Of a DNA stretch of 64,000 nt, positions 1 to 8,725 are shown piece after piece (the stretch's first letter is position 1; the number at the start of each line of letters is the position of its first letter). This stretch comes from Microtetraspora sp. NBRC 16547 (lineage in GTDB: Bacteria > Actinomycetota > Actinomycetes > Streptosporangiales > Streptosporangiaceae). A program made the position numbers and the translations under genes. The stretch is from positions 67,642-131,641 of the forward strand of contig NZ_BSSE01000013.1 of the NCBI RefSeq assembly GCF_030268965.1. Reading direction: 5' to 3'. The notes below the pieces were generated by a model. The model searched no databases and was not told the DNA's origin. It was given only the letters and a program-made list of their open reading frames with translations.

Positions 1-93
1 GTGGCCCCGTTCCCCGAGCGACTGGTCACCAAAGGCTGGCGTGCCTACCGGCGTGGCCGCGCTCTGCTGCGCAGATTGGACAAGGCATCATGA
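1..93 (+). CDS. C-terminal end of an unidentified protein, cut by the window edge
   Basis: An open frame runs from the first base to a TGA at 91-93 and encodes 30 residues ending RRLDKAS. The tail is basic and rich in Arg. Its stop overlaps the ATG of the next gene (ATGA at 90-93), so the two are probably translationally coupled. A glycosyltransferase or other sugar-modifying enzyme would fit the neighbour, but too little is visible to name it. Confidence 0.5.
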   Translation: MAPFPERLVTKGWRAYRRGRALLRRLDKAS

Positions 94-1019
94 CCGAGCA
101 TCCCCCCGTCTCGATCGTCGTCTCGACGATGGGACAGCGCGAGACGTACCTGAAGGAGGCGATCGACAGCTTCCTCGCCCAGGACTACCCCGGCCACATC
201 ACGGTGATCGTCTCGTTCGACAAGTCCGAGCCGGACGAGAGCCTGGTCCAGGAGCTGCCGCGCCGGCGGGTGCGCGTGATCAGAAACACCCGCACCCCCG
301 GCCTTCCCGGCTCACGGAACGCGGGCATCATGGCGGCCGAGACCGATCTGGTCGCCTTCTGCGACGACGACGACCTCTACCTGCCGGGGAAGATCACCGC
401 TCAGGTCATGGCGATCCGTTCGTCACCCCGGTCCGTCGCGGTCTTCTGCGGCCAGCAGGTGTTCCGCAACGACTCCGAGTGGACGGTCGACCAGATCCAC
501 CCCGCCCCAGAGATCACCCTCTCCGACCTGCTCAGGCGGCGCCACGCGGTGGCGCAGAGCGTCACGCTCATGGTGCGTAAGAGCATGCTGCTGGAGGACG
601 GGGTAGGTCTGTTCGCCGAGGATCTCCCCGGCGGGTACGGCGAGGACTACGAGATGCTGATCCGCCTTGCCCGGCACAGCCCCATCCTGAGCGTCCCCGA
701 GGTGCACGTACGCGTCCGGGTGAACCCCGCGTCGTACTTCACCCGCCGCTGGGAGATGATCTCCGACGCGCTCCGGTGGATGCTGGAGCGCTATCCGGAG
801 TTCCAGACGGTCCCGAGGGGGTACGCGCGGATCGCCGGGCAGATCGCCTTCGCCCACGCGGCGCTGCACGATCGCCGCGGCGCGCTGCGCTGGGCCTGGA
901 CGACCTTCCGGGCCAGCCCGCTCGAACCGCGGACCTACATCGTCCTTCCCATGGTGGCCCGGCTGGTCGAACCCGAGTTCGTGCAGCGGCGGCTGGCCGC
1001 GTTCGGCTACGGGTTCTGA
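90..1019 (+). CDS. Family 2 glycosyltransferase
   Basis: Protein of 309 residues with the GT-A fold of family 2 glycosyltransferases. It opens with the nucleotide-sugar strand VSIVVST (about residues 7-13), has a DDDD cluster (92-95) in the place of the metal-binding DxD, and an ED pair (about 185-186, in GYGEDYEML) in the place of the catalytic base. There is no signal peptide or clear membrane segment, so it should work in the cytoplasm on a membrane or soluble acceptor. It overlaps the upstream partial gene by 4 nt, and its last 13 nt overlap the convergent aminotransferase gene. With that gene and two CelD-like acyltransferases it suggests assembly of a glycoconjugate or cell-surface glycan. 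Donor and acceptor cannot be read from the sequence. Confidence 0.85.
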   Translation: MTEHPPVSIVVSTMGQRETYLKEAIDSFLAQDYPGHITVIVSFDKSEPDESLVQELPRRRVRVIRNTRTPGLPGSRNAGIMAAETDLVAFCDDDDLYLPGKITAQVMAIRSSPRSVAVFCGQQVFRNDSEWTVDQIHPAPEITLSDLLRRRHAVAQSVTLMVRKSMLLEDGVGLFAEDLPGGYGEDYEMLIRLARHSPILSVPEVHVRVRVNPASYFTRRWEMISDALRWMLERYPEFQTVPRGYARIAGQIAFAHAALHDRRGALRWAWTTFRASPLEPRTYIVLPMVARLVEPEFVQRRLAAFGYGF

Positions 1020-2146
1020 GCGGGCGCGGGCGCGATCCTCTCCAGGAGCCGTACGGCGAGGCCCGCCCGCAGCGGATCGACCGGAAGCACGTGGGCGGCC
1101 CACCGGCGTGCGGCCTCGGGGGCCTCGCCCTGATCGACCAGCTCCGGGCCCAGGAGGTCGCCGAGCGGAGGCAGGTACAGATAGTGGGTGACCAGGCCGT
1201 GCCGCTGGAGCTCCGCCACGACGCGGTCCCGCTCCTCCACCAGGAGCGGGACACGGATGAGGGGCTGGTCCGCGTGGGCGCGGGCGCCCGGGGCGGCCTG
1301 GGGGAGCGCGGCGAGCCGGGCCACTCCGGCCACGCGCTCGGCGCGCTGGGCCGTGACCGCCGCCAGGCGGCGCCGCAGGTAGCGCCGGTGGAGCGCGCCC
1401 TGCGCCCGGTCGAAGTCGCGCTGGGCGACGCCGAGCAGCAGGCGGAAGGCGTCCAGGTCTCCCCCCGCCTCCAGCGCCGCCCGCACCTTCGCGCGGTAGG
1501 GCTCCGGATCGTACGCGGGCGTGCCGCTCCGCCCGAGCAGGCCCATCGCGGCGAGCATCACCCGCGCGAGCGCGGGCCTGCGCCGGGCGTTGACGGCGAC
1601 GGCGTACAGGATGTTGGCCACATCCCTGGTGGCCCTCCCCGGTCGGAGGATCTCGTCCCTGGCCTGCCGTACGGCGTCGGGGTCGAGACCGGTGACGAAG
1701 CCGCCCGCGTGGCCCGCGGCGTGCTTGGAGAGAGTGTGGACGCCCGCGTCGCCGAAAGTGCCGACGCGACGGCCCCCGACGGTGGTCTGCAACGCGTGCG
1801 CGCAGTCCTCGATGAGGGGGATGCCGGCCTGGTCGCAGCGTTCGCGCAGCTCGGCCACCCGGTCCGGGACGCCGAGGTGGTTGGTGGTCAGGACGGCGTC
1901 GACGCCGTCCAGCGTCACGGTCTCGACGTCGATGTTGCCGTCCGCGAGGGACGCCGGGGCCATGACCGGCCGGAGTCCGGCGGCCATGGCGGCGAACGCG
2001 ACGAGCCCGGTGTTGACCGGGGACATCAGCACCCGGCCGCCCGGCTTCACCAGGCACCGCAGGGCCAGGTAGAGCCCGAACCTGGCGGAGGGCACGTGGA
2101 CGCCGGGCCGGCCGATCTCCTCGCCGAGGATCTCCTCCAGCGACAT
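1007..2146 (-). CDS. DegT/DnrJ/EryC1/StrS-family PLP aminotransferase
   Basis: A 379-residue member of the sugar-aminotransferase family, whose members usually transaminate nucleotide-linked keto-sugars. Visible landmarks are the EDCAH motif (113-117, whose Asp normally contacts the PLP nitrogen) and TLSKHAAGHAGG with Lys141 in the position of the Schiff-base lysine. The segment after that lysine (HAGG) departs from the usual GEGG, so the substrate may be atypical. Its ATG directly abuts the stop codon of the P450 gene upstream with no spacer, so the two are almost certainly co-transcribed and coupled. The 3' end overlaps the convergent glycosyltransferase gene. Family assignment is good; the amino-sugar product is unknown. 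Confidence 0.8.
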   Translation of the reverse strand: MSLEEILGEEIGRPGVHVPSARFGLYLALRCLVKPGGRVLMSPVNTGLVAFAAMAAGLRPVMAPASLADGNIDVETVTLDGVDAVLTTNHLGVPDRVAELRERCDQAGIPLIEDCAHALQTTVGGRRVGTFGDAGVHTLSKHAAGHAGGFVTGLDPDAVRQARDEILRPGRATRDVANILYAVAVNARRRPALARVMLAAMGLLGRSGTPAYDPEPYRAKVRAALEAGGDLDAFRLLLGVAQRDFDRAQGALHRRYLRRRLAAVTAQRAERVAGVARLAALPQAAPGARAHADQPLIRVPLLVEERDRVVAELQRHGLVTHYLYLPPLGDLLGPELVDQGEAPEAARRWAAHVLPVDPLRAGLAVRLLERIAPAPAQNP

Positions 2147-3409
2147 CTAAAACTCGAACCGCAGCTCGGTGAGGCCGTTCTCGAAGTTCGACAGCAGCTG
2201 TCTCGGCTCTCCGACCGCGCGGATGCCGGGCAGCCGGTCGAACAGCTCCCGGAAGATCACCGTCATCTCCTTGCGCACCAGGTTGGCGCCGAGGCAGAAG
2301 TGGATCCCGGGCGCGCCGAACCCGACGTGGGGGTTCGGGTCGCGGGTGATGTCGAAGGTGTCAGGGTCGGCGAAGACGGTCTCGTCCCGGTTGGCGGACA
2401 GGAAGTAGAGCACGACCTTGTCGCCGGGAAGCAGCCGCTGACCGCAGACCTCGTGCTCCCTCGTGATCGTACGGCCGGTCCGCATCCCCGGCGTGACATA
2501 CCGGACGATCTCCTCGATGGCCGTCGGCATGTGGCGCGCGAAGTCCGACAGGAGGAGCTCGCGCTGCTCGGGGTGCTCGGTCAGCAGCCGCAGGCCGTGG
2601 GCCATGCCGTTGCTCGCCGTGTTGATGCCGGCGGTGACGAGCAGCGTGCAGAACGCGCCGAGTTCCATGTTGGTCAGCCGCTCGCCGTCGATGTTGGCGT
2701 TGACCAGCGAGGAGATCAGATCGTCCGCGGGTTTCCTGCGGCGCTCCTTGCCCAGCTCGACGAACATCGAGCGCAGCCCGAGCATGCCGCGGGTGTTCTT
2801 GACGCCCAGCCTGACCGAGGACAGGAACCCGGGGCGCACGCCGGTGTAGTCGGCCCAGGTGTGCACCCGGTCGATCACCAGGCTCCGGTGCTTCTCGGGG
2901 ACCCCGACCATGTCGCAGATCACCCCGGCGGCCAGCGGATTGGCGACCATCGAGATGAAGTCGCCTCCCGGCCCGTGCGCGATCACCCGGTCGATGATGC
3001 GGTTGGCCGACGCGGTGACGTCCTCCTCCATCTTGTTCAGCATCCGGGGGGTGAAGGCACGCGCGATGATGCGCCGCAGCCGGCCGTGCTGGGGGTCGTC
3101 CAGGTTGACCATGGAGTTGCCGAAGATGTATTTCGCCCAGGGCGGCGGCGGCGGGATCGAGACCGAGGGATAGCTGCTGAAGACCTCGGGGTTGCGCAGC
3201 GCCTCGGTCACCTCCTTGTGCCGGACGATCGCGTAGAAGCCGCGCCCGGAGCGCAGCCCCGGCACGCGGGGCTCTCCGAAGTACATCGGTTCCTCTATCC
3301 GGCGCAATCGGGCGAAAGCCGCGAGCCGTTCCTTATGAGGACGGGCCCAGAAATTCAGGCTACCCAGGTCGATGTCGTCGATGGAACGATCCGTTGGTGC
3401 GGTAGTCAT
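2147..3409 (-). CDS. Cytochrome P450 monooxygenase
   Basis: A 420-residue soluble bacterial P450. The C-helix motif DDPQHGRLRR lies near 104-113, the K-helix EEIVR gives ExxR at 300-303, and the haem loop FGAPGIHFCLG places the proximal thiolate at Cys372. The I-helix oxygen-activation motif reads AGINTA (260-265): the threonine is kept, but Asn263 replaces the usual Asp or Glu, as in some P450s with altered proton delivery. The proline-rich SIPPPPPWAK segment (about 84-93) is typical of actinobacterial P450s. Electron partners are not encoded nearby. It is the first gene of a two-gene unit with the aminotransferase. The start is the ATG at 3407-3409, facing the acyltransferase genes across a 139-bp AT-rich gap. 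Substrate unknown. Confidence 0.92.
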   Translation of the reverse strand: MTTAPTDRSIDDIDLGSLNFWARPHKERLAAFARLRRIEEPMYFGEPRVPGLRSGRGFYAIVRHKEVTEALRNPEVFSSYPSVSIPPPPPWAKYIFGNSMVNLDDPQHGRLRRIIARAFTPRMLNKMEEDVTASANRIIDRVIAHGPGGDFISMVANPLAAGVICDMVGVPEKHRSLVIDRVHTWADYTGVRPGFLSSVRLGVKNTRGMLGLRSMFVELGKERRRKPADDLISSLVNANIDGERLTNMELGAFCTLLVTAGINTASNGMAHGLRLLTEHPEQRELLLSDFARHMPTAIEEIVRYVTPGMRTGRTITREHEVCGQRLLPGDKVVLYFLSANRDETVFADPDTFDITRDPNPHVGFGAPGIHFCLGANLVRKEMTVIFRELFDRLPGIRAVGEPRQLLSNFENGLTELRFEF

Positions 3410-3548
3410 CCCATAACACCTTCGTCGGGGGAATATTCATGTCTATTATCACGAGGCGTCCGTCTCCTGGCGATGAACCGAAGTCCGAAGTCCGTGACGT
3501 GATTAGTATGTCGCGGACATCTCCCCACGAACCCTGGATCCCGCCTAA
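3410..3548. promoter_or_regulatory. Divergent AT-rich promoter region between P450 and acyltransferase genes
   Basis: This 139-bp gap is much richer in A and T than the surrounding DNA and must carry both divergent promoters. A TAGTAT at 3504-3509 is a reasonable -10 for the rightward gene. A tandem GAAGTCC repeat lies at about 3479-3492. No -35 is convincing, so exact promoter positions are inference. Confidence 0.4.
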
Positions 3549-4640
3549 ATGAAGATAGATGTCATTCGTCCCCGTGACCTGGGACCGTCGGAACGAGTGG
3601 CCTGGCGGGCCATGCGGCGGGCCCACCCGCACCTGGCGAGCCCATGGCTCGCCCCGGAGTTCACGATCGAGGTCGGAGAGGTGCACGACGGCGCCCGCGT
3701 CGCCGTCATCTCCGAGGGAAACGAGGTGATCGGCTTCCTCCCCTTCGAGAGCACCGGATTCCGTACGGCACGGCCGATCGCCGCGTGGATCACGCTCGCG
3801 CAGGGTCTGGTGCACGCGCCTGGGGCCGAGGTGGACCGGCGCGACCTGCTCAAAGGATGCGGACTCGACGTTTTCGAATTCGAATACCTGGTGGCCGACC
3901 AGCCCTGGTTCGCGTCGGGGGCGACAAAACAGGCAATGGTGCTCGATCTGACGGGCGGCTATGACGCTTACCGCGCGTTCCTCAAGGAGACGTCGCCGAA
4001 ATCGTTTAAGACACTTCGCTATAAAGAGCGCAAATTAGAACGTGATCTCGGTCCGATCACCTACGAGTACGACGTACGCGATTCCCGGCAGTTCGCGCTG
4101 CTGATGAAGTGGAAGTCCGACCAGTTCCAGCGGATCGGCCGTACCGACCGGACGGCGGTGCCCTGGGTGGCGGAACTCATCGACCGGCTCCACCTCCTGC
4201 GCGGCGACGACTTTCACGCTCCTCTTTCCATGCTCTACGCGGACGGGCGCCCCGTCGCCGGGCATTTCGGGCTGATCAGTGAGAACGTCATGGCGGGCTG
4301 GTTCCCCGCGTACGACCCCGAGCTGGGCGGCTACTCCCCCGGCCTGGTGCATCACCTGCACCTGGCCGAGGCGGCGGCACGGCGGGGGCTGCGGCACATC
4401 GACACCGGAACCGCCGGGGACTACAAGCAGACGATCTGCAACGGCACGTTCCCCCTGTCAGAAGGCGTCGCCCGCCGCCCCTCCCCGGCCGCCGGGCTCC
4501 ACTGGCTCCGGCACACACCGGTCCGCCGCGCGCGCCGGCTCGTCCTCGACAGCCCCCGCCTGTACGGCATCGCCGACCGCGTGCTGAAGACCCGCGCCCG
4601 CCTGCGGAACGGCCGGGGTGAGAAGGGAGGCGACCGGTGA
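3549..4640 (+). CDS. CelD/BcsL-type GNAT-fold acyltransferase (first of a tandem pair)
   Basis: A 363-residue protein of the large CelD/BcsL-like family (FemAB-related double GNAT fold) that commonly lies in exopolysaccharide and lipid-conjugate clusters and transfers acyl or aminoacyl groups. Landmarks shared with its neighbour are the MKWKSDQF segment, LYADGRPVAGHFG, GWFPAYDPELGGYSPG, and a C-terminal DxGTAGDYKQ stretch resembling the acyl-donor site of the family. Codon 163 (4035-4037) is TTA, a very rare leucine codon in such GC-rich genomes, and the surrounding bases (about 3985-4080) use AT-rich codons. The stop overlaps the GTG of the next gene by 4 nt. The specific donor and acceptor are unknown. 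Confidence 0.75.
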   Translation: MKIDVIRPRDLGPSERVAWRAMRRAHPHLASPWLAPEFTIEVGEVHDGARVAVISEGNEVIGFLPFESTGFRTARPIAAWITLAQGLVHAPGAEVDRRDLLKGCGLDVFEFEYLVADQPWFASGATKQAMVLDLTGGYDAYRAFLKETSPKSFKTLRYKERKLERDLGPITYEYDVRDSRQFALLMKWKSDQFQRIGRTDRTAVPWVAELIDRLHLLRGDDFHAPLSMLYADGRPVAGHFGLISENVMAGWFPAYDPELGGYSPGLVHHLHLAEAAARRGLRHIDTGTAGDYKQTICNGTFPLSEGVARRPSPAAGLHWLRHTPVRRARRLVLDSPRLYGIADRVLKTRARLRNGRGEKGGDR

Positions 4641-5737
4641 AGATCGAGGTGGTCCGCCCGGGAGAGCTGGGCCCCGCCGAGCTGGCGCGGTGGCAGGAAC
4701 TGCACCGGTCCCACGCAACCCGTCCCAACCCGTTCCTGTCCCACGAGTTCGTCAGGGCGGTCGGCGAGGTACGGGACGACGTCTTCGTGGCCGTGGTCGG
4801 TGACGGCTCCGGCATCGCGGGCTTCTTCGCCTTCGAGCGGCACCCGAGAAAGGTCGGCAAGCCGGTCGCGGCGGGCCTGACCGACCTCCAGGGCATGGTC
4901 TACGCGCCGGACCTGGAGCTGGACCCCCGGTCGCTGCTGCGCGCCTGCGACCTGGCCGTCTGGGAGTTCGACCATCTCGACCCCGGCCAGCCGATGTTCT
5001 CCGCGCACCACAAGGCGCTCCACCCATCGCCGGTCATCGATCTCAGCGACGGCTACGAGGCGTACGCCAAGGATCTCGCCGAGCGGTCGAACAAGATCTA
5101 CAGATCGACCCTCAAGAAGGAGCGGCGCCTGGCCCGGGAGGAGGGGGAGATCCGCTTCGAGTTCGACTCACCGGACGGGGACGCTCTGCGCACGCTGACG
5201 CGGTGGAAATCGGCCCAGTACCGCCGGACCGGGCGGCAGGACCGGTTCGCCGAGCCGTGGGTCGTCGCCCTGATCGAGCGGCTCCACGAGACGAGCACCG
5301 GCGTGTTCGCCGGAACCCTCGGCCTCCTCTACGCCGGGGACCGCCTCGTCGCCGGGAACTTCGGTGTGAGAACCGAGGAGGTGCTGATCGGCTGGTTCCC
5401 GGCCTACGACGTCGAGTTCGCCCGCTACTCCCCCGGCCTCATCCACCGGCTCCGGCTCTGCCGCGCTTCGGCCGACGCCGGGATCACGCTGATGGACCTC
5501 GGCCGCGGCGAGAAGAGCTACAAGCACAGCCTGAAGAACGGCGAGCTCCTCGTCGCCGAGGGCCGGGTCGCCCGGCCCTCACTGGCCGCCGCCGCCCATT
5601 GGGCGGCGCACGAACCGAGGCGGCGCTTCACCGGCCTCGTCCTCGGCACACCGATCCTCTACCGGACCGCCGATCGCGCCGCCAAGTGGCTGGGGGCCCG
5701 GCGGACGGCCGCATCAGGGCCGGCGGCCGAGGACTGA
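4637..5737 (+). CDS. CelD/BcsL-type GNAT-fold acyltransferase (second of a tandem pair)
   Basis: A 366-residue paralogue of the preceding protein, starting with a GTG inside the GTGA overlap. Collinear motifs are TRWKSAQY, LYAGDRLVAGNFG, GWFPAYDVEFARYSPG and DLGRGEKSYK, so the pair arose by tandem duplication. Unlike the first copy, this one shows uniform GC-rich codon use and no TTA codon. Such pairs may add two groups in succession, as Fem-type transferases do; that is inference. The gene ends 27 bp before the convergent mshC stop, with only a short GC-rich inverted sequence between. Confidence 0.75.
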   Translation: MKIEVVRPGELGPAELARWQELHRSHATRPNPFLSHEFVRAVGEVRDDVFVAVVGDGSGIAGFFAFERHPRKVGKPVAAGLTDLQGMVYAPDLELDPRSLLRACDLAVWEFDHLDPGQPMFSAHHKALHPSPVIDLSDGYEAYAKDLAERSNKIYRSTLKKERRLAREEGEIRFEFDSPDGDALRTLTRWKSAQYRRTGRQDRFAEPWVVALIERLHETSTGVFAGTLGLLYAGDRLVAGNFGVRTEEVLIGWFPAYDVEFARYSPGLIHRLRLCRASADAGITLMDLGRGEKSYKHSLKNGELLVAEGRVARPSLAAAAHWAAHEPRRRFTGLVLGTPILYRTADRAAKWLGARRTAASGPAAED

Positions 5738-5764
5738 GCCGCCACGGGCCCGCCGCCGGCTCGG

Positions 5765-6976
5765 CTACAGTTCGACGCCGAGCAGCGCGTCGGCGACGTC
5801 CCGGACGAGAGCCGGAGCCTCCGTGTCCGTTCCTTCTCCAGCGGCCCACTGATCGATCACCCGAAGGGCTTCCGGCGCGTTCAGGTCGGCGGCGATCAGC
5901 TCCCTGACCCGGTCGAGCACGGCCCGTCCGTCCGGCCCCGAAGGACGCGCGACGGCCGCCCACCACCGCGCCAGCCTGGCCTCGGCCTCCGTGAGCTGGT
6001 CCGGGGTCCACTCCCAGTCGGCCCGGTAGTGCCGGTCCAGGAGCGCGAGCCGTACGGCCATGGGGTCGGCGGACCGCCGCAGCTTGGAGACGAAGACGAG
6101 GTTGCCCTTGGACTTGGACATCTTCTCGCCGTCGAGCGCGACCATCCCGGCGTGCACGTACGCGCGGGCGAACGGCCACTCGCCGGTCGCCACGTGTCCC
6201 TCGCACGCGCCCATCTCATGGTGCGGGAAGATCAGGTCGGAGCCGCCGCCGGCAACGTCGAACCCGGTGCCGAGGTTGGCCAGCGCGATCGCCGTGCACT
6301 CGACGTGCCAGCCGGGACGGCCCGGCCCGAACGGCGAGGGCCACGACGGCTCGCCGGGACGGTGGCCGCGCCACAGCAGCCAGTCGAGCGGGTGGCGCTT
6401 GCCCTCGCGGCCGGGGTCGCCGCCGCGCTCGCCGAACAGTTCGAGCATCCGCTCCTCGGGGTAGCCCGACACGGCGCCGAACTTGGGCGCGGCCGCAACC
6501 GAGAAGTAGACGTCGTCGTCGAGGCGGTAGGTGGCGCCCCGGTCGCCGAGCCGGGCGATCAGCTCCGCGACCTGGTCGATGACCTCGGTCACGCCGACGT
6601 ACTCGCGGGGCGGGATGATCCGCAGCGCCTCCATGTCGGTGCGGAAGAGCTCGATCTCACGCTCGGCGAGCTCCTGCCAGTCGACCCCTGTCGCCTCGGC
6701 ACGCTCCAACAGGGGATCGTCCACGTCCGTGGCGTTCTGCGTGTAGTGAACTCCGTGGCCGGCGTCCCGCCACGCCCGGTTCACCAGATCGAAGGCGAGA
6801 TAGGTGTTGGCGTGTCCCAGGTGGGTCGCGTCATAGGGCGTGATGCCGCAGACGTACAGCCTGGCCTCGCTCTGCGGCCTGGTCGGGCTGACCTCGCGTG
6901 TGGCGGTGTCGTACAGACGCAGGGGAAGGCCCGAACCGGGGAGCCTGGGGATGTTCGGAGCAGACCACGATCGCAT
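5765..6976 (-). CDS. mshC: Mycothiol ligase MshC (cysteine:glucosaminyl inositol ligase)
   Basis: MshC joins cysteine to GlcN-inositol using ATP in the penultimate step of mycothiol synthesis, and it derives from cysteinyl-tRNA synthetase. The 403-residue protein has the HIGH-type motif THLGHA (51-56) and KMSKS (285-289). Zinc-ligand candidates are Cys43, Cys227 and the His pair at 252-253. It lacks the tRNA anticodon-binding C-terminal domain, which separates it from CysRS, and the [12 protein letters not shown] segment is MshC-like. I chose the ATG at 6974-6976 because it matches the family's N-terminus and length; an open frame runs further upstream but has no family-like sequence. It is the last gene of a minus-strand run that starts with uppP. 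Mycothiol production is a strong marker of Actinobacteria. Confidence 0.95.
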   Translation of the reverse strand: MRSWSAPNIPRLPGSGLPLRLYDTATREVSPTRPQSEARLYVCGITPYDATHLGHANTYLAFDLVNRAWRDAGHGVHYTQNATDVDDPLLERAEATGVDWQELAEREIELFRTDMEALRIIPPREYVGVTEVIDQVAELIARLGDRGATYRLDDDVYFSVAAAPKFGAVSGYPEERMLELFGERGGDPGREGKRHPLDWLLWRGHRPGEPSWPSPFGPGRPGWHVECTAIALANLGTGFDVAGGGSDLIFPHHEMGACEGHVATGEWPFARAYVHAGMVALDGEKMSKSKGNLVFVSKLRRSADPMAVRLALLDRHYRADWEWTPDQLTEAEARLARWWAAVARPSGPDGRAVLDRVRELIAADLNAPEALRVIDQWAAGEGTDTEAPALVRDVADALLGVEL

Positions 6977-7073
6977 GCCCCCGAGCCTATCCGCGCCGCG
7001 GAGAGCTCGGATCACCCGGGCGGTTATCGACATATCTCCCGGCCGACTGCCGATCACCGTCCGGCGACGCCGG

Positions 7074-7814
7074 TCATCCCGTCTCGACCTGATGCCAGGA
7101 CGTGGGGTCTCCCGGAACGGGGCAGAAGTCGTAGCGGACGCCCTCGTCGGCCAGGGCGACCAGCGTGATCGAGAGGGACGCGAAGATCTGGCCGCCGTCG
7201 AGCACCCGCCGGAACACCAGGGCCCGGGGATCATTCAGGGGCAGCCCGTCCCCCGACGCCGGCGGCAGCCATTCGCCCCAGAACCTGCGGATGGACCCGG
7301 AGCCCATTCGCGCCGGGCGCGCGGCCGCCGCGAAGCGGGGCCGGAACAAGGCGACGCGCGGGTCGTCCTCGCCTCGCTCCCAGCCGCTGTTGACGATCAT
7401 GTGCACGCCCGCGGGGAGCTTGTCCTCCGTCACCTGATCGCCGTTCCAGCTCCACAGCCGGACGCCGTCGAGGCCGCCCACGACGAGATGGAAGGGGTCA
7501 TAGGCGGTGAGATCGAGCCGTGGCAGTTCTCCCGCGGCGGCGGCGCGCAGCGGCAGGTCGCCCCGCGTGCGGCGGAGGTCCTCCGGCGCCGCGCTGCCCT
7601 GTCCGTTCAGCAGGGCGGCCACCCGCCGGCCCGCCGGGTCGACGGCCAGCCACGTGCCACCCGCCCGCAGATCACGCCCGCCGATCAGACCGGGATGGTC
7701 GGGCCAGTGGCGTGCGGGCGACATCCACGGCCGCGACACGAACTCGTCCCTGACGCCCGCGAGGAGCACCGGCACCCGAGCCTCGGGCGCCACGCTCACG
7801 ATCACCGTACACAA
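7074..7814 (-). CDS. NRDE-family protein (TANGO2-like)
   Basis: A 246-residue member of the NRDE/TANGO2 family, whose bacterial members have an Ntn-hydrolase-like fold but no settled function. The family normally starts Met-Cys, with Cys2 as the presumed nucleophile. The TTG at 7812-7814 gives exactly that (MCTVIVS) and is preceded by GGAGG at a good distance, so I prefer it to the ATG 33 nt upstream. Family-like pieces are [16 protein letters not shown], the internal NRDE-position segment, and [12 protein letters not shown]. It sits between mshC and the kinase-like gene on the same strand. An acyl or thioester hydrolase role would be conjecture. Confidence 0.78.
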   Translation of the reverse strand: MCTVIVSVAPEARVPVLLAGVRDEFVSRPWMSPARHWPDHPGLIGGRDLRAGGTWLAVDPAGRRVAALLNGQGSAAPEDLRRTRGDLPLRAAAAGELPRLDLTAYDPFHLVVGGLDGVRLWSWNGDQVTEDKLPAGVHMIVNSGWERGEDDPRVALFRPRFAAAARPARMGSGSIRRFWGEWLPPASGDGLPLNDPRALVFRRVLDGGQIFASLSITLVALADEGVRYDFCPVPGDPTSWHQVETG

Positions 7815-7893
7815 TGCCCGTTCCCTCCAGGATCGGTAGAGACTCATGCAGAGTGCATGGTTTTGAACGATCTGCGCAAGTCACCGTGATGTC

Positions 7894-8655
7894 TCAGATC
7901 GGCGGCCACGGAACCGCCGGCCAGTCCTCTGACGGGTACGGATGGACCCCGGCGTCGAGCAGCCGCCGGACCCGCTCCCACGTGGCCTCCACCTCAGCCT
8001 GGGTGAGGAGCTCGCGCAACCGGCGCCCCAGGCGGCCCCGGTCGATCTCGCGCTCAAGGTGCACCAGGACGGAGACCGCCTCGCGGGAGAGAGGATTGCC
8101 GCGCCACTGCCACAGCACGGTGCGCAGCTTGTCCTCCACCGCGAAGCAGACCCCGTGGTCGACGCCGTAGATGTGCCCGTCGATCAGCGGCAGCAGGTGC
8201 CCGCCCTTGCGGTCGGCGTTGTTGACGACGGCGTCGAAGACCGCCATCCGGCGCAGCTCGGGGGTCCGGCCGCGGATCAGGGCCAGAAGGTCGACGTCCG
8301 GATCGGTGTCGATCCAGAGCTGGACCATGCCGGGCCCGAACGGCCCGTCGCGGTAGACCGTCGGCGGGACGATCCGCCAGCCGGTGGCCGCCGCCACCTC
8401 GTAGGCCGCGACCTCGCGGGCGGCCAGCGTGCCGTCGGGGAAGTCCCACAGCGGCCGCTCGCCGCGGACCGGTTTGTACACGCAGGCGGCCACGAGCTCG
8501 CCCAGGCGCACCGAGCAGTAGAGCGTCATGTTGCTGGCCTCGACCAGACGCCCGGCCACGTCGAGGGCCCCATCGCGCAGCAGCCGGAGCGCCGTGGCGT
8601 CGTCCAGGCCGGCGCCGCCCTCCACGCTGACGGCCGGATCGCTCTCCGCTGTCAT
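7894..8655 (-). CDS. SCO1664-family protein, distant relative of phosphatidylinositol kinases
   Basis: A 253-residue member of the actinobacterial SCO1664 family, which is distantly related to phosphatidylinositol 3/4-kinases and HipA-type kinases. Visible kinase-like elements are a putative ATP-contacting lysine in VYKPVRGERP, a catalytic-loop-like segment DAVVNNADRKGGH, and a metal-site-like GVDHGVCF. A C-terminal helix-rich part ends WPAVPWPPI. It is immediately followed on the same strand by an NRDE gene and preceded by DUF3090 and a phosphomutase-like gene. The three together form a conserved trio of unknown function in Actinobacteria, in which this is the presumed kinase. The substrate (protein, lipid or sugar) is not known. 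Confidence 0.88.
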   Translation of the reverse strand: MTAESDPAVSVEGGAGLDDATALRLLRDGALDVAGRLVEASNMTLYCSVRLGELVAACVYKPVRGERPLWDFPDGTLAAREVAAYEVAAATGWRIVPPTVYRDGPFGPGMVQLWIDTDPDVDLLALIRGRTPELRRMAVFDAVVNNADRKGGHLLPLIDGHIYGVDHGVCFAVEDKLRTVLWQWRGNPLSREAVSVLVHLEREIDRGRLGRRLRELLTQAEVEATWERVRRLLDAGVHPYPSEDWPAVPWPPI

Positions 8656-8725
8656 CCGGCCCCCCTGCCAAGCACGCTGCCCGGCCCGTCGCCCGACCCG
8701 CTCCCGTGCCTACCGATCCGTTCGC

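Noticed and set aside
776-3502. A very long plus-strand open frame (908 codons) across the aminotransferase and P450 genes
   Set aside because: It is antisense to two clear enzymes, rich in Arg/Gly/Asp composition typical of GC-rich shadow frames, and has no recognisable motif.
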